A stretch of 21,395 nucleotides of DNA from SOIA01 sp964346585 (lineage in GTDB: Bacteria; Acidobacteriota; Aminicenantia; Aminicenantales; Aminicenantaceae): contig CAYFVQ010000040.1 in the NCBI GenBank assembly GCA_964346585.1, positions 1 through 21,395 on the forward strand. The letters are read 5' to 3'. A program made the translations under genes and the position numbers. How positions within the stretch are numbered: the first letter of the stretch is position 1; the number at the start of each line of letters is the position of its first letter. Below are positions 1 to 7,304 of this stretch, in pieces. The notes under the pieces were generated by a model. That model was not told where the DNA came from, did not search any database, and saw only the letters and a program-made list of their open reading frames with translations.

Positions 1-771
1 GGAGCGGTCTCCGAACGGCTGGTTCCGACGATGATCCTCCTCTATTTCGGAGGAGCTCTTATCATCATCGGGGCCAACATCGTCCACCTCCCTGAAGCCT
101 TTGCCGTCATTTTTAAATCGGCCTTCTCCGTTAAAGCAGTTGGCGGAGGAATGGTTGGAGCTTCAGTGAAGCTGATCATCAGCGTCGGTGTCAGGAGAGG
201 GCTTCTTTCCAACGAATCCGGGTTGGGCTCAGCGGCCATCGCTCAATCTGCTTCAAAATCATCAGACCCCTCCCGGAACGGACTTATCGCCATGACAGGA
301 ACGTTTATCGACACACTCGTCGTCAACACCCTCACCACTCTGACCATAGTCATCACAGGAATGTACCTCAAAACGGCTGTATTTGGCTCCTCAGAAGGAC
401 TCACATCCACGAAGCTGACAGCCGCAGCCTTTGACTCGGTCATCCCTTTTGGAGGATACATCATCGCTCTGAGTTCTTTCTTGTTCGGCTATTCAACTCT
501 ACTGGGATGGTGCTATTATGGTGAAAAATGTCTGGAGTATATCTTTGGAGTGCGAATCATTTATCCTTACAGAATCGCGTTCATTGTCCTGTTGTTCATC
601 GGAGCGAATATCCAGGGTCCGCATCTGAATATCGTCTGGTACATAGGAGATATGGCCAACGCCTTCATGGCGTTCCCCAACCTGATATCTATGATAATCC
701 TAGCCGGAATGGTCGGAAAAGTCACAAACAAATATTTCTATAAAAAAGACAATAAATTAATAAAACCTTAA
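1..771 (+). CDS. AGCS-family alanine/glycine:cation symporter, 3' part
   Basis: The reading frame is open from base 1, so the 5' end lies outside the window; the first in-window ATG (base 31) is internal. This is the C-terminal part of an inner-membrane symporter that imports small neutral amino acids with Na+ or H+. The family signature is clear around bases 193-240 (GLLSNESGLGSA, matching the AGCS consensus with NEAGxGS), followed by a GTFIDTLVV helix and several further hydrophobic segments. The protein ends in a short lysine-rich cytoplasmic tail (KKDNKLIKP). About 257 codons are visible, roughly half of a typical family member. What is seen fits the family without gaps. Substrate (alanine or glycine) and ion cannot be decided from this part. 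The nested inverted repeat at 839-1025 separates it from the next operon. Confidence 0.9.
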   Translation, partial: GAVSERLVPTMILLYFGGALIIIGANIVHLPEAFAVIFKSAFSVKAVGGGMVGASVKLIISVGVRRGLLSNESGLGSAAIAQSASKSSDPSRNGLIAMTGTFIDTLVVNTLTTLTIVITGMYLKTAVFGSSEGLTSTKLTAAAFDSVIPFGGYIIALSSFLFGYSTLLGWCYYGEKCLEYIFGVRIIYPYRIAFIVLLFIGANIQGPHLNIVWYIGDMANAFMAFPNLISMIILAGMVGKVTNKYFYKKDNKLIKP

Positions 772-838
772 TCATTAGGGGTCGCATCTCAACATTCGAC
801 ATTTGCCTCTAAGCGGTTGCGTCTTTACATTTAAATAT

Positions 839-1025
839 AGGGACGTCCCCCAAGGTGCCACCTCTTGTAAAAAATGTAAAAAATGAGGTCAGGCCTTAGT
901 AACTTCAGTAATTTCATTTAAAAGAAACAGAAAGATTCATTTGAATTCAAATTACTGAAGTTACTAAGGCCTGACCCCGATATCTTTTCTTTAGAAAAGG
1001 GGTGGTACCTTGGGGAACGTCCCCT
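839..1025. repeat. Nested inverted repeat A (outer GGGGACGTTCCCCAAGG arms, inner GGTCAGGCCTTAGT arms)
   Basis: Two palindromes lie one inside the other. The outer arms are 839-866 and 995-1025 (core GGACGTYCCCCAAGGTRCCACC, a few mismatches and one indel). The inner arms are 885-914 and 949-978: 30 bases each, with one mismatch, around a 34-base loop. The outer arm recurs at 16052-16171 and the inner arm at 7305-7462. As RNA this would fold into a very long hairpin. It lies between the symporter gene and the envC-like operon and ends just before the promoter proposed at 1035-1063. It may work as a terminator for the symporter. Transposition origin is inference; no transposase is present. Confidence 0.9.
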
Positions 1026-1034
1026 AAATTTTGG

Positions 1035-1063
1035 TTGATAAAATCAACCGCGGGGGATATTAT
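1035..1063 (+). promoter_or_regulatory. Predicted sigma70-type promoter of the envC-ctpA-yibQ operon
   Basis: TTGATA (1035-1040) and TATTAT (1058-1063), each 5 of 6 to consensus, lie exactly 17 bases apart. The expected start of transcription, 7-9 bases after the -10 box, falls on or next to the ATG at 1072, so the transcript would be leaderless or nearly so. No usable Shine-Dalgarno sequence lies between the -10 box and the ATG, which fits this reading. Predicted by eye only. Confidence 0.5.
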
Positions 1064-1071
1064 TAAAAATA

Positions 1072-2253
1072 ATGAACTTCCGTAAAAGTCGTCGGCAAAG
1101 AATCCTCTCCATGTCCAAAACTCTACTCCTTCTGGCCCTTTCTTTTTCTCTTGGTCTCTCCGGTCAGCAGGATATCACCGAATATAAAAAACGCCTAGCA
1201 GGCATCTCCGAACAGATCGAACAGCTCAAGCTGAGATTAGAGGAAGAAGAAAAAAAGGAATCGACATTTCTCTCTGAGCTGGACAGGATTGGCTTCCATA
1301 AAAATTTGATCAGGAAAGAAATTTCACTCTACACCATGCAGCTGGGTAAGACGAACCGGGAGTTGTCATCCATACAGCGAAGAATACCTCAACTCAAATC
1401 CAAGTTGGATGATGAGAAAGAATCTATAGAAAAAATCCTAGTCTCCATGTATAAATTTGGAAAAGTCAATCCATTCCAATTTATGCTTCAGGCCGAAGAC
1501 ATGGGAACACTCGTTTCCGAGAGTAAAAATTTAACCCTTCTGGTTCAATATCAGAATGAAGTCATCTCCAGTTATGTGGATACGCTGTCTTTGCTCAGGG
1601 ATTCAGAAAGGGAACTCGAGGAGAAAAAAAAGGAAAGTTCAAATTTAATCTGGAAAACGAAGAAGAAAAGGCAAGAACTCGATGTGCAGGAGAGAAGACA
1701 GAAGGCCTTCATCAAAGATATAAAGGAAAACAAGAAGATGCATCTTCAAGCTCTGGAAGAGCTTAATGATAGAGCTCAACAGCTCCAGTTATTAATAGAA
1801 AAACTCCTCAAAGAGGAAATCTCCTTTCCCATTACTATCGTTCCCCTCTACGAGCAGCGAGGAAAACTCCCCTGGCCGCTTGAAGGGGCCGTTGTGTCGA
1901 CCTTTGGCCGGCAAGTCCATCCTCAATTCCGAACCGTTACCTTTAATAACGGAATCGAAATATCTCCTCAGAAAAACCAAGCGGTTGTTAAAGCTATCCA
2001 TCCCGGCAAGGTCGTATTCTGTGACTACCACAAAGGTCGTGGGAACGTGATCATCATCGACCATGGCATGAGTTTTCATTCAATCTATGGACACTGCGCA
2101 GATTTTCTCGTTAAAAATGGAGATTTAGTAAAAACCGGTCAGCCGATCGCCATTGCCGGAGACACAGGATCTTTAGAGGGCATCACCCTTTACTTCCAAA
2201 TTACTTCTAAAGCCAAACCTGTCGATCCCTTGAAATGGTTAAGAAGAAGATGA
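1072..2253 (+). CDS. EnvC-like murein hydrolase activator with degenerate LytM (M23) domain
   Basis: Predicted periplasmic protein of 393 residues. A basic N-terminus is followed by a hydrophobic signal segment (about residues 14-31), a long Lys/Glu-rich coiled coil (about 35-250) and a C-terminal LytM/peptidase M23 fold (about 265-390). This is the architecture of EnvC, which activates N-acetylmuramoyl-L-alanine amidases during septal peptidoglycan splitting. The M23 zinc and catalytic positions are mostly lost: the HNGIDI-type motif reads N292-N-G-I-E296, and the final HLHFE-type motif reads T372-L-Y374-F-Q. Only H341 in YGH remains. It is therefore probably a regulator and not a hydrolase, as in E. 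coli EnvC. Start at 1072 gives a basic n-region; a second ATG at 1111 would leave a shorter leader. The ctpA-like gene starts 22 bases after its stop, and gene order matches the envC-ctpA-yibQ cluster. Confidence 0.88.
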   Translation: MNFRKSRRQRILSMSKTLLLLALSFSLGLSGQQDITEYKKRLAGISEQIEQLKLRLEEEEKKESTFLSELDRIGFHKNLIRKEISLYTMQLGKTNRELSSIQRRIPQLKSKLDDEKESIEKILVSMYKFGKVNPFQFMLQAEDMGTLVSESKNLTLLVQYQNEVISSYVDTLSLLRDSERELEEKKKESSNLIWKTKKKRQELDVQERRQKAFIKDIKENKKMHLQALEELNDRAQQLQLLIEKLLKEEISFPITIVPLYEQRGKLPWPLEGAVVSTFGRQVHPQFRTVTFNNGIEISPQKNQAVVKAIHPGKVVFCDYHKGRGNVIIIDHGMSFHSIYGHCADFLVKNGDLVKTGQPIAIAGDTGSLEGITLYFQITSKAKPVDPLKWLRRR

Positions 2254-2275
2254 TACAATCATAATTCGTAAAAAA

Positions 2276-3412
2276 ATGAGTAGAAAAAACGCAAAACTTG
2301 TTATCCTGACAGTACTCGCTGTCATCTCGCTTCTTTTAATAGCTGAAAGAAGCCTTGTGCCCGGACTCTTCTCAAATCTTTCTTCTGATAAGAGTTTCGA
2401 ATTGCTCATGAGAGTCATCCAAAATATTCGGAGTAACTACATTGATGAGGTGAATCCGGAACAAACGATGATAGGGGCCTTAAAGGGGATGGTCAATTCC
2501 CTGGATGCCCTTTCCTGCTACTTAGACCAGGAGACCATGCACAGGTACAGCCAGCGCATGGAAACCGAGTTTAAGGACATTGGAGTTGTGCTTTACAAAA
2601 GATACGGCACATTTCCGTTGGTTATCGGAATCATCGAAAAATCGCCCGCGCAAAAAAGGGGAATCCAGATTGGCGATTCCATCAGCGCTATTGACAACAG
2701 GTCCCCACAAATGATGAGTCTGCTCGAAGCAAACATGTACCTCAAAGACCAAGATGAGGGACCCGTTAAACTCAGGATCATCAGAGGCGAAACGACACAA
2801 GAGATAAGCGTCGAAAGAACACAGCTTTTTGAAGAGCCCATTTCTTTCACTCCAGCTGATGGGACGAGCGGAATTCTCAAAATAAACCAGCTCTATCCTC
2901 CCAGTGTGATGACTGTCAAAGGAAAAATCCTCTCACGTCTGCAATCCGCTAAAGATCCATTAATTCTGGATTTAAGGAACTGTTATGAAGGAGATATCCA
3001 GGAAGCCCGAAAGTTCATCAACATCTTCATGAAAGCCTCTAAAATAGGCTATTTCGCAAATAAAGAAAATCCTAAAGAATATCTTGGCTGTCCGGATAAT
3101 GCAGAACTGGAAAAACTACCGTTAGTTGTCTGGACAAATCAAGCCACTTTCGGCCCAGCAGAGATAGTCGCAGGAGTTCTTCAAGAATTCAAAAGAGCAA
3201 AAATCATCGGCCTCCAAACTCCGGGTCACACGGCAAAACAGAAATTCTTCAGATTAGAGGATGGGAGTGGATTACTTCTCACCTCAGGAATTTTCCATCT
3301 CAATTCTGGTGAGAAGCTATGGGAAAAAGGTGTCAAGCCTGATGTTAAAATTAAGATGAAAGAGCAAAGTGATAGCAATTACCTCAAAAAAAGCTTTTCC
3401 TCTTCATCTTGA
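2276..3412 (+). CDS. CtpA-like S41 family protein, apparently catalytically dead
   Basis: 378 residues: an N-terminal membrane anchor or signal (about residues 7-23), a helical stretch containing the N-terminal S41 pattern (SNYIDEV, MVNSLDALSCYL), a PDZ domain (about 98-175) and the S41 core (about 190-360). Carboxy-terminal processing proteases use a Ser-Lys dyad 25 residues apart, the Ser within SASASEI. Here that block reads TFGPAEI, so the Ser position is G293, and the Lys position exactly 25 residues on is H318. The surrounding fold markers are kept (AEIVAGVLQ, LDLRNC, IIGLQTPG). Both catalytic residues are thus replaced with no frameshift or stop, which points to a retained non-enzymatic role, perhaps as a PDZ scaffold for its EnvC-like neighbour (inference). 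No Shine-Dalgarno precedes the ATG, which is consistent with translational coupling. The yibQ-like gene follows after 10 bases. Confidence 0.87.
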   Translation: MSRKNAKLVILTVLAVISLLLIAERSLVPGLFSNLSSDKSFELLMRVIQNIRSNYIDEVNPEQTMIGALKGMVNSLDALSCYLDQETMHRYSQRMETEFKDIGVVLYKRYGTFPLVIGIIEKSPAQKRGIQIGDSISAIDNRSPQMMSLLEANMYLKDQDEGPVKLRIIRGETTQEISVERTQLFEEPISFTPADGTSGILKINQLYPPSVMTVKGKILSRLQSAKDPLILDLRNCYEGDIQEARKFINIFMKASKIGYFANKENPKEYLGCPDNAELEKLPLVVWTNQATFGPAEIVAGVLQEFKRAKIIGLQTPGHTAKQKFFRLEDGSGLLLTSGIFHLNSGEKLWEKGVKPDVKIKMKEQSDSNYLKKSFSSSS

Positions 3413-3422
3413 TACATAATTT

Positions 3423-4586
3423 ATGCAAAAGAGCAGATCTGATAAAAGAAAATACATCCAGCCTTCACATCTCATACTCATAATCTTTTCTCTCTTGGTG
3501 TTTTTTTCAGTCCTTGGTTTAGACTTTATCGGCTGGAAGAAGAAGGACAGGTCCTACCTCTTTTCTGCCCTTCTCAGAGAAAAAAAGGCAGCGGTGAGCC
3601 AAGAGAAACTTGAACAGCTTATCCTCAAGAGTTTGCCTCTCCACGCAATACCACGTGAATCCGTCCAACAGTTCAGGGACTCAAAAGGAGCCCTCCATCT
3701 CATGATTGACCTTTCTTCAGAAACTTACGAACGAGTGGAATCCTATCTTGAATCAGAACTCGCGAAAATCCACGCTCCCATCTTGGGAAAAGAAGAACAG
3801 CCGGGGGAAGATAAGAATTACTATCTCTGGCAAGTGGGAGGGGAAAAAGAAAAAGGACTGATCATTCTCTTTTCAGTCCAGAAGGATTATGCGGATGAGT
3901 CAGTCTCTCTTAGAGAAGAACCGACTCATCAAGTGGCTATCATCATCGATGATATGGGATACAGCTTAGAAACCATCCAAGAAATTTGTTCTTTCCAGAA
4001 ACCTCTAACAGTTTCTATCCTGCCCTTCAGTCCCTTGGCCCAAGAAACAGCCCGGATCGCCTACCAAAACAACCTGGAAGTCATGCTTCATCTTCCTCTC
4101 GAATCCATTAATAGTAATGGGGAAAATGATATCGAAGGGCTCATCCACTCACAGATGAGTGAAGAAGAAATCAGAAGAGCCATGGATACTGACCTTGAAC
4201 AAGTCCCTTACATCAAAGGTGTCAATAACCACATGGGCTCAAGAATAACTCCGAATGAAATCTTCATGAATATCATTCTTGGCGCCATAAAGGACAGGAA
4301 TCTTTTTTTCATCGACAGCCGGACATCGGCCCAGTCGATTGCGTATACCGTCGCGCAAAGAATGAAAATTCCTTCAGCCTATCGCCACGTTTTCCTCGAT
4401 GGAGAAAACCGGGAGGATTACATCAAAAATCAACTGATTGAGCTCTTCAGAAGGGCCCAGAGAAATGAAAAAGCAGTGGGCATCTGTCATCCCACAGATT
4501 TAACTCTGAAGGTTCTCAGAGAAAATTTACACCTTGCGGAGAAATATCAACTCGAACTTGTCTTTGTTTCACAGATAGTCGAATAA
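3423..4586 (+). CDS. Divergent polysaccharide deacetylase family protein (YibQ/DUF610)
   Basis: 387 residues with one N-terminal membrane helix (about 16-37), then a periplasmic linker and a C-terminal divergent polysaccharide deacetylase (NodB-like) domain from about residue 170. Family motifs look intact: IIIDDMGY (D176, D177), MLHLPLE (H223) and NNHMGS (H270), plus SRTS and the final CHP motif. Proteins of this family are encoded next to envC in many Gram-negative bacteria; the substrate is not established, though a peptidoglycan-linked glycan is usually assumed. It is the third gene of the operon, 10 bases after the ctpA-like stop, and the only one of the three whose key residues all appear preserved. 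No terminator is evident directly after it; palindromic repeats begin within a few dozen bases. Confidence 0.9.
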   Translation: MQKSRSDKRKYIQPSHLILIIFSLLVFFSVLGLDFIGWKKKDRSYLFSALLREKKAAVSQEKLEQLILKSLPLHAIPRESVQQFRDSKGALHLMIDLSSETYERVESYLESELAKIHAPILGKEEQPGEDKNYYLWQVGGEKEKGLIILFSVQKDYADESVSLREEPTHQVAIIIDDMGYSLETIQEICSFQKPLTVSILPFSPLAQETARIAYQNNLEVMLHLPLESINSNGENDIEGLIHSQMSEEEIRRAMDTDLEQVPYIKGVNNHMGSRITPNEIFMNIILGAIKDRNLFFIDSRTSAQSIAYTVAQRMKIPSAYRHVFLDGENREDYIKNQLIELFRRAQRNEKAVGICHPTDLTLKVLRENLHLAEKYQLELVFVSQIVE

Positions 4587-4596
4587 AAAGGACAAG

Positions 4597-4862
4597 CCTC
4601 AAAGAAAAAGCCACCTGTTTTACGCGCTAAGTAATTAAGTAAATCTTTTTGGATGTCATTGCGAACGACGTGCGGCAATCTCATAAGAAAATAATGCAAA
4701 TTCTCTTCTATGAGATTACTTCTTCGTTACATTCATCACAATGACAATTCATTCATATGAGATTGCCACGCTCCCTTCAGTCGCTCGCAATGACACTTCT
4801 ATCCTCACCTCATAAATAAGAGTGTTACCTAATTACTGAGCATAAACACCAGCTCCCTTTTT
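4597..4862. repeat. Nested inverted repeat C (CTCAGTAATT outer arms, GTCATTGCG…CAATCTCAT inner arms)
   Basis: The 511-base space 4587-5097 has no gene and holds two repeat units. This first one has an outer pair around 4611-4645 and 4822-4862 (left GCTAAGTAATTAAGTAA, right TTACCTAATTACTGAGC, then CAGCTCCCTTTTT pairing with AAAAGCCACCTG). Inside lies the pair 4655-4684 (GTCATTGCGAACGACGTGCG…) and 4757-4794 (ATGAGATTGCCACGCT… to CGCAATGAC). A third half-copy, 4709-4744 (ATGAGATTACTTC…ACAATGAC), sits in the loop. Related nested units are at 13022-13202 and 20896-21100. Confidence 0.88.
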
Positions 4863-4905
4863 ATTTAACATGGATTATTCACGAGTCGAGGTTGCCGTAG
4901 ACTCT

Positions 4906-4987
4906 GTTGCGAAGAGCGCAGCGAATGTGGCAATCTCATGTTGGTTGGCGAGGCAAGATGAGATCGCCACGCTTTGCCCGCGATGAC
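4906..4987. repeat. Inverted repeat C2, single GTCATTGCG-type module
   Basis: A stand-alone copy of the inner module: left arm 4906-4939 (GTTGCGAAGAGCGCAGCGAA…GCAATCTCAT) and right arm 4958-4987 (ATGAGATCGCCACGCTTTGC…CGATGA). It is more diverged than the copy 150 bases upstream and lacks an outer pair. Bases 4988-5097 between it and the stop codon of the next gene show nothing else recognisable. Confidence 0.8.
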
Positions 4988-5097
4988 AATCTTTTCAAGA
5001 AAAGGTCGTCAGATTTGCTCGCCCAACGAGTAAAAGATGCTGACATTAAATAATCAGCTATCCTTAAGAGATTCTTTGAATAAAGTGTCAGCAGATT

Positions 5098-6021
5098 TTA
5101 TGAATGATTCAGGTTAAGAGTATACGTGTCTATAAGATAAAATACCCCTGCATAAGCGAAAAGCAAGACAATAAAAACCACGACTTTCAGAAGAAACCTG
5201 GATTGCATTTTTTTGTGCAGAAAGAGAAGAATCTGGTAGAGGGCAAAAATCTCGAGGGCGAAAGGAAGGAAACCCGTATAACCGAAAACAGGCATCTGAA
5301 AAATCCGCCAAAAATTGAGATAAGGCAGCGAATATTCCCAGCGTGAGGCCGCCCAGAAATTCCAGAATTCCCACAAAAATCCGGCCACCAGTCCCGCGGA
5401 AACCCAGCTCCAGAAACGGCTCCAGTCCTTTTTTTCTACATCTTTCCATAGCGAATCATTTCCCAACCAGATATTTATGGGCTCGAGCAGAAAAATGAAA
5501 CAGAGCCAAGCAAAAGGGAAAAAGAGGCGCGGCCAGACGATGAAGAGTAAGAAGAATATAATCCCAGAAACAAAAAAGATCCTCAGGAGGAGAGGTGTGG
5601 CGCGGAGTCGAAAAAGGGCGAGCTTCTTTTTCTTAAAGAAGCCCTCCATGAACAAAGCGATCTCCCTCATTGCCGGAACCACAGTGGCAAAAGCAACGAA
5701 ATAACCGAGCCATCTCACCGCCACGCTATCCGGAAGGTTATGGTAACTCCAGTTTTTCAGCCTCAGGTTGAAAAGCTCGAAAATCAGCCAAACAAATACA
5801 GAGATAAAAGCCGTGAAAAGAAAATTCCGGAAAGATTCAGAAAGAAGCGAAGAACCTCTTATTCTGTAATTCAAGCTATCCATCAGAAGTATAAAAGACC
5901 ACCATGCAAAGGAAAAAAACCACGTTTTGAAAAAAGAAACATGAAGCGCCAGGAGAATGGCTGAACCGATGAGGGTGAAAATCCCGATATAGAGGTTGAG
6001 TCGTAAAATCTTTTCTTTCAT
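5098..6021 (-). CDS. Unrecognised multi-pass membrane protein with internal duplication
   Basis: 307 residues, very rich in Phe, Trp and Leu, with about eight or nine hydrophobic segments; no family is recognised. Residues 36-130 and 168-270 are diverged copies of one unit. Both start FAWxxFIxL (38-46 and 170-178), continue with IN/LN (N51, N183) and SL (58-59, 190-191), then E82…N85…W91-x-Y93…LP(96-97) against E218…N221…W228-x-Y230…LP(232-233), and close with EI (120-121, 257-258). The paired Glu, Asn, Trp and Tyr residues suggest a symmetric intramembrane site, but no function is claimed. A basic KKKK loop (130-133) and KK (270-271) follow each unit. The ATG at 6021 has no strong ribosome binding site. 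The gene runs opposite to both neighbours. Confidence 0.75.
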   Translation of the reverse strand: MKEKILRLNLYIGIFTLIGSAILLALHVSFFKTWFFSFAWWSFILLMDSLNYRIRGSSLLSESFRNFLFTAFISVFVWLIFELFNLRLKNWSYHNLPDSVAVRWLGYFVAFATVVPAMREIALFMEGFFKKKKLALFRLRATPLLLRIFFVSGIIFFLLFIVWPRLFFPFAWLCFIFLLEPINIWLGNDSLWKDVEKKDWSRFWSWVSAGLVAGFLWEFWNFWAASRWEYSLPYLNFWRIFQMPVFGYTGFLPFALEIFALYQILLFLHKKMQSRFLLKVVVFIVLLFAYAGVFYLIDTYTLNLNHS

Positions 6022-6072
6022 TCTTGTCTCAAAATATCCAAAATTTCAAAAAAATGCAAAAGGGAAAAAGGA

Positions 6073-6101
6073 TTGAATAATTTCCATCCATCAATTATAT
6101 T
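6073..6101 (+). promoter_or_regulatory. Predicted promoter of the small lipoprotein gene
   Basis: TTGAAT (6073-6078, 4 of 6 to consensus) and TATATT (6096-6101, 5 of 6) are 17 bases apart. The AAGGAG ribosome binding site at 6108-6113 follows so closely that the 5' leader would be very short. Read by eye. Confidence 0.4.
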
Positions 6102-6120
6102 TAAATTAAGGAGAAAGCAA

Positions 6121-6660
6121 ATGACCAAAGTCGCTTCCACGAGAATCTTCATCTTGACAATATTGGCTTTAACTATTTTCCACTCATCATGTGGCGTCGT
6201 ACCTACTATAGAAGAGCTCAAGACCTATTTTGAAATCATAGATTTCAAATCAAAATGGGTAAAGAAGTACTACTCTCCCTGGCCTGAAAAATTGACTCTG
6301 GCTCCCGAGATTTCTTTCCAGGTCAAAAACTTGTCAGATAAACCTCTTAAATTCGTGTACTTTAACGCCATCTTCACTCTCAGAGGAGTAAAGACGGTCC
6401 AGGGCGATGCCCTCTATTCAGCCCTGACAAAAGAGCCTCTTATGCCTGGAAAAATCAGCGATGTCATTACCATGACGAGCAATTACGGTGTCGAAGGAAA
6501 ACGTTTAAGCGACTTTAAGGACAATCCGGCATGGGAAGTCTCTTCGATTAAACTTTTTGTCAAGCTCAAGGGTTCAAGGTATGCGGAACTGGGCAAATGG
6601 GACATATCGAAAGACATCGATTTCAAGCCTGATGAGCCGTTGAAACCAAAGAAAAAATAA
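6121..6660 (+). CDS. Small predicted lipoprotein, unknown function
   Basis: 179 residues from the ATG at 6121, chosen because AAGGAG lies at 6108-6113; an upstream in-frame TTG at 6073 would overlap the predicted promoter and spoil the signal peptide. The N-terminus (MTKVASTRIFILTILALTIFHSSCG) is a lipoprotein signal with lipobox HSSC, so Cys24 would be the lipidated residue. The mature part has alternating hydrophobic/polar strands (EISFQVKNLSDKPLKFVYFNAIFTL), suggesting an immunoglobulin-like β-sandwich, and ends in a lysine-rich tail. No family is recognised. With Gly at +2 it would go to the outer membrane under the proteobacterial rule, which may not hold here. It lies 84 bases before the arginine decarboxylase gene on the same strand. 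Confidence 0.82.
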   Translation: MTKVASTRIFILTILALTIFHSSCGVVPTIEELKTYFEIIDFKSKWVKKYYSPWPEKLTLAPEISFQVKNLSDKPLKFVYFNAIFTLRGVKTVQGDALYSALTKEPLMPGKISDVITMTSNYGVEGKRLSDFKDNPAWEVSSIKLFVKLKGSRYAELGKWDISKDIDFKPDEPLKPKKK

Positions 6661-6674
6661 GAAAGTGGCTTTAT

Positions 6675-6704
6675 TTTTCCTCAAGCGTTTCTTCCCGAGG
6701 AAAA
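6675..6704 (+). other. Small hairpin between lipoprotein and decarboxylase genes
   Basis: TTTTCCTC (6675-6682) pairs with GAGGAAAA (6697-6704) around a 14-base loop. No T-run follows on the + strand, so it is not a standard terminator. It may mark the end of the lipoprotein message or lie in the leader of the decarboxylase mRNA. Confidence 0.3.
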
Positions 6705-6744
6705 CATCTCACTCCATCATCTTCATCAAAAGAAAGGGTATCTC

Positions 6745-7296
6745 ATGAGTGCAATCATCCCAACTCGAGCATTCCTAACGAAAGGAAAAGGACAACACAA
6801 GGAAAAACTGGCGAGCTTCGAGAAGGCATTGAGAGCCGCAGGTATAGCTCCGTTTAACCTTGTGAAGATTTCGAGTATTTTCCCTCCGCATTGCAAACTG
6901 ATTTCTAAAGAAGAAGGATTAAAATATCTTAAACCAGGTCAAATCCTCTTTTTAGTGATGAGTGAATCCGCAACGGATGAAGCCCACCGTATGATATCGG
7001 CATCTGTGGGCCTTGCTCGTTCAAACGACCCGAACCTCTACGGCTATTTATCCGAACATCATGCTTTCGGTCAGAATGAGAATGAAGCCGGCCAGTATGC
7101 AGAAGATCTCGCCGCCTACATGCTGGCCACTACTCTGGGTGTGGACTTCGACACCAGCCAAATCTGGGACGAAGAAAAAAAGCTCTACAGACTATCTGAT
7201 CAATTGACAGTGAGGACAAGAAATATCACTCAAACAGCAAAAGGAAAAAAGGGACTCTGGACAACGGCTTTTGCCGCTGCCGTCTTTATCACCTAG
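6745..7296 (+). CDS. pdaD: Pyruvoyl-dependent arginine decarboxylase
   Basis: 183 residues, a usual length for the family. The enzyme converts arginine to agmatine, the first step to putrescine, using a pyruvoyl group made by self-cleavage. The cleavage site is plain: N38-L-V-K-I-S43-S44-I-F-P, where S44 would become the pyruvoyl group; the spacing of N38 to S44 equals that of the conserved Asn and Ser in the Methanocaldococcus jannaschii enzyme. E104 in SEHHAFG is the likely catalytic acid. The AEDLAAYMLATTLG helix and the C-terminal NITQ…GLWTTAFAAAVF block are family hallmarks. A GAAAGGG sequence stands before the ATG. No agmatinase, agmatine deiminase or arginine antiporter is in the window. 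Pathway role (polyamine synthesis or acid tolerance) is open. The gene ends 8 bases before inverted repeat B. Confidence 0.93.
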   Translation: MSAIIPTRAFLTKGKGQHKEKLASFEKALRAAGIAPFNLVKISSIFPPHCKLISKEEGLKYLKPGQILFLVMSESATDEAHRMISASVGLARSNDPNLYGYLSEHHAFGQNENEAGQYAEDLAAYMLATTLGVDFDTSQIWDEEKKLYRLSDQLTVRTRNITQTAKGKKGLWTTAFAAAVFIT

Positions 7297-7304
7297 AATA
7301 AACT

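Noticed and set aside
4655..4987. CRISPR-like array, because similar 30-base segments recur in this space
   Set aside because: The copies are inverted and diverged, spacing is irregular, and no cas gene is present; they are nested palindromes.
6073..6120. Upstream TTG start for the lipoprotein gene
   Set aside because: It coincides with the predicted -35 box, has no ribosome binding site, and would put charged residues before an otherwise standard lipoprotein signal.
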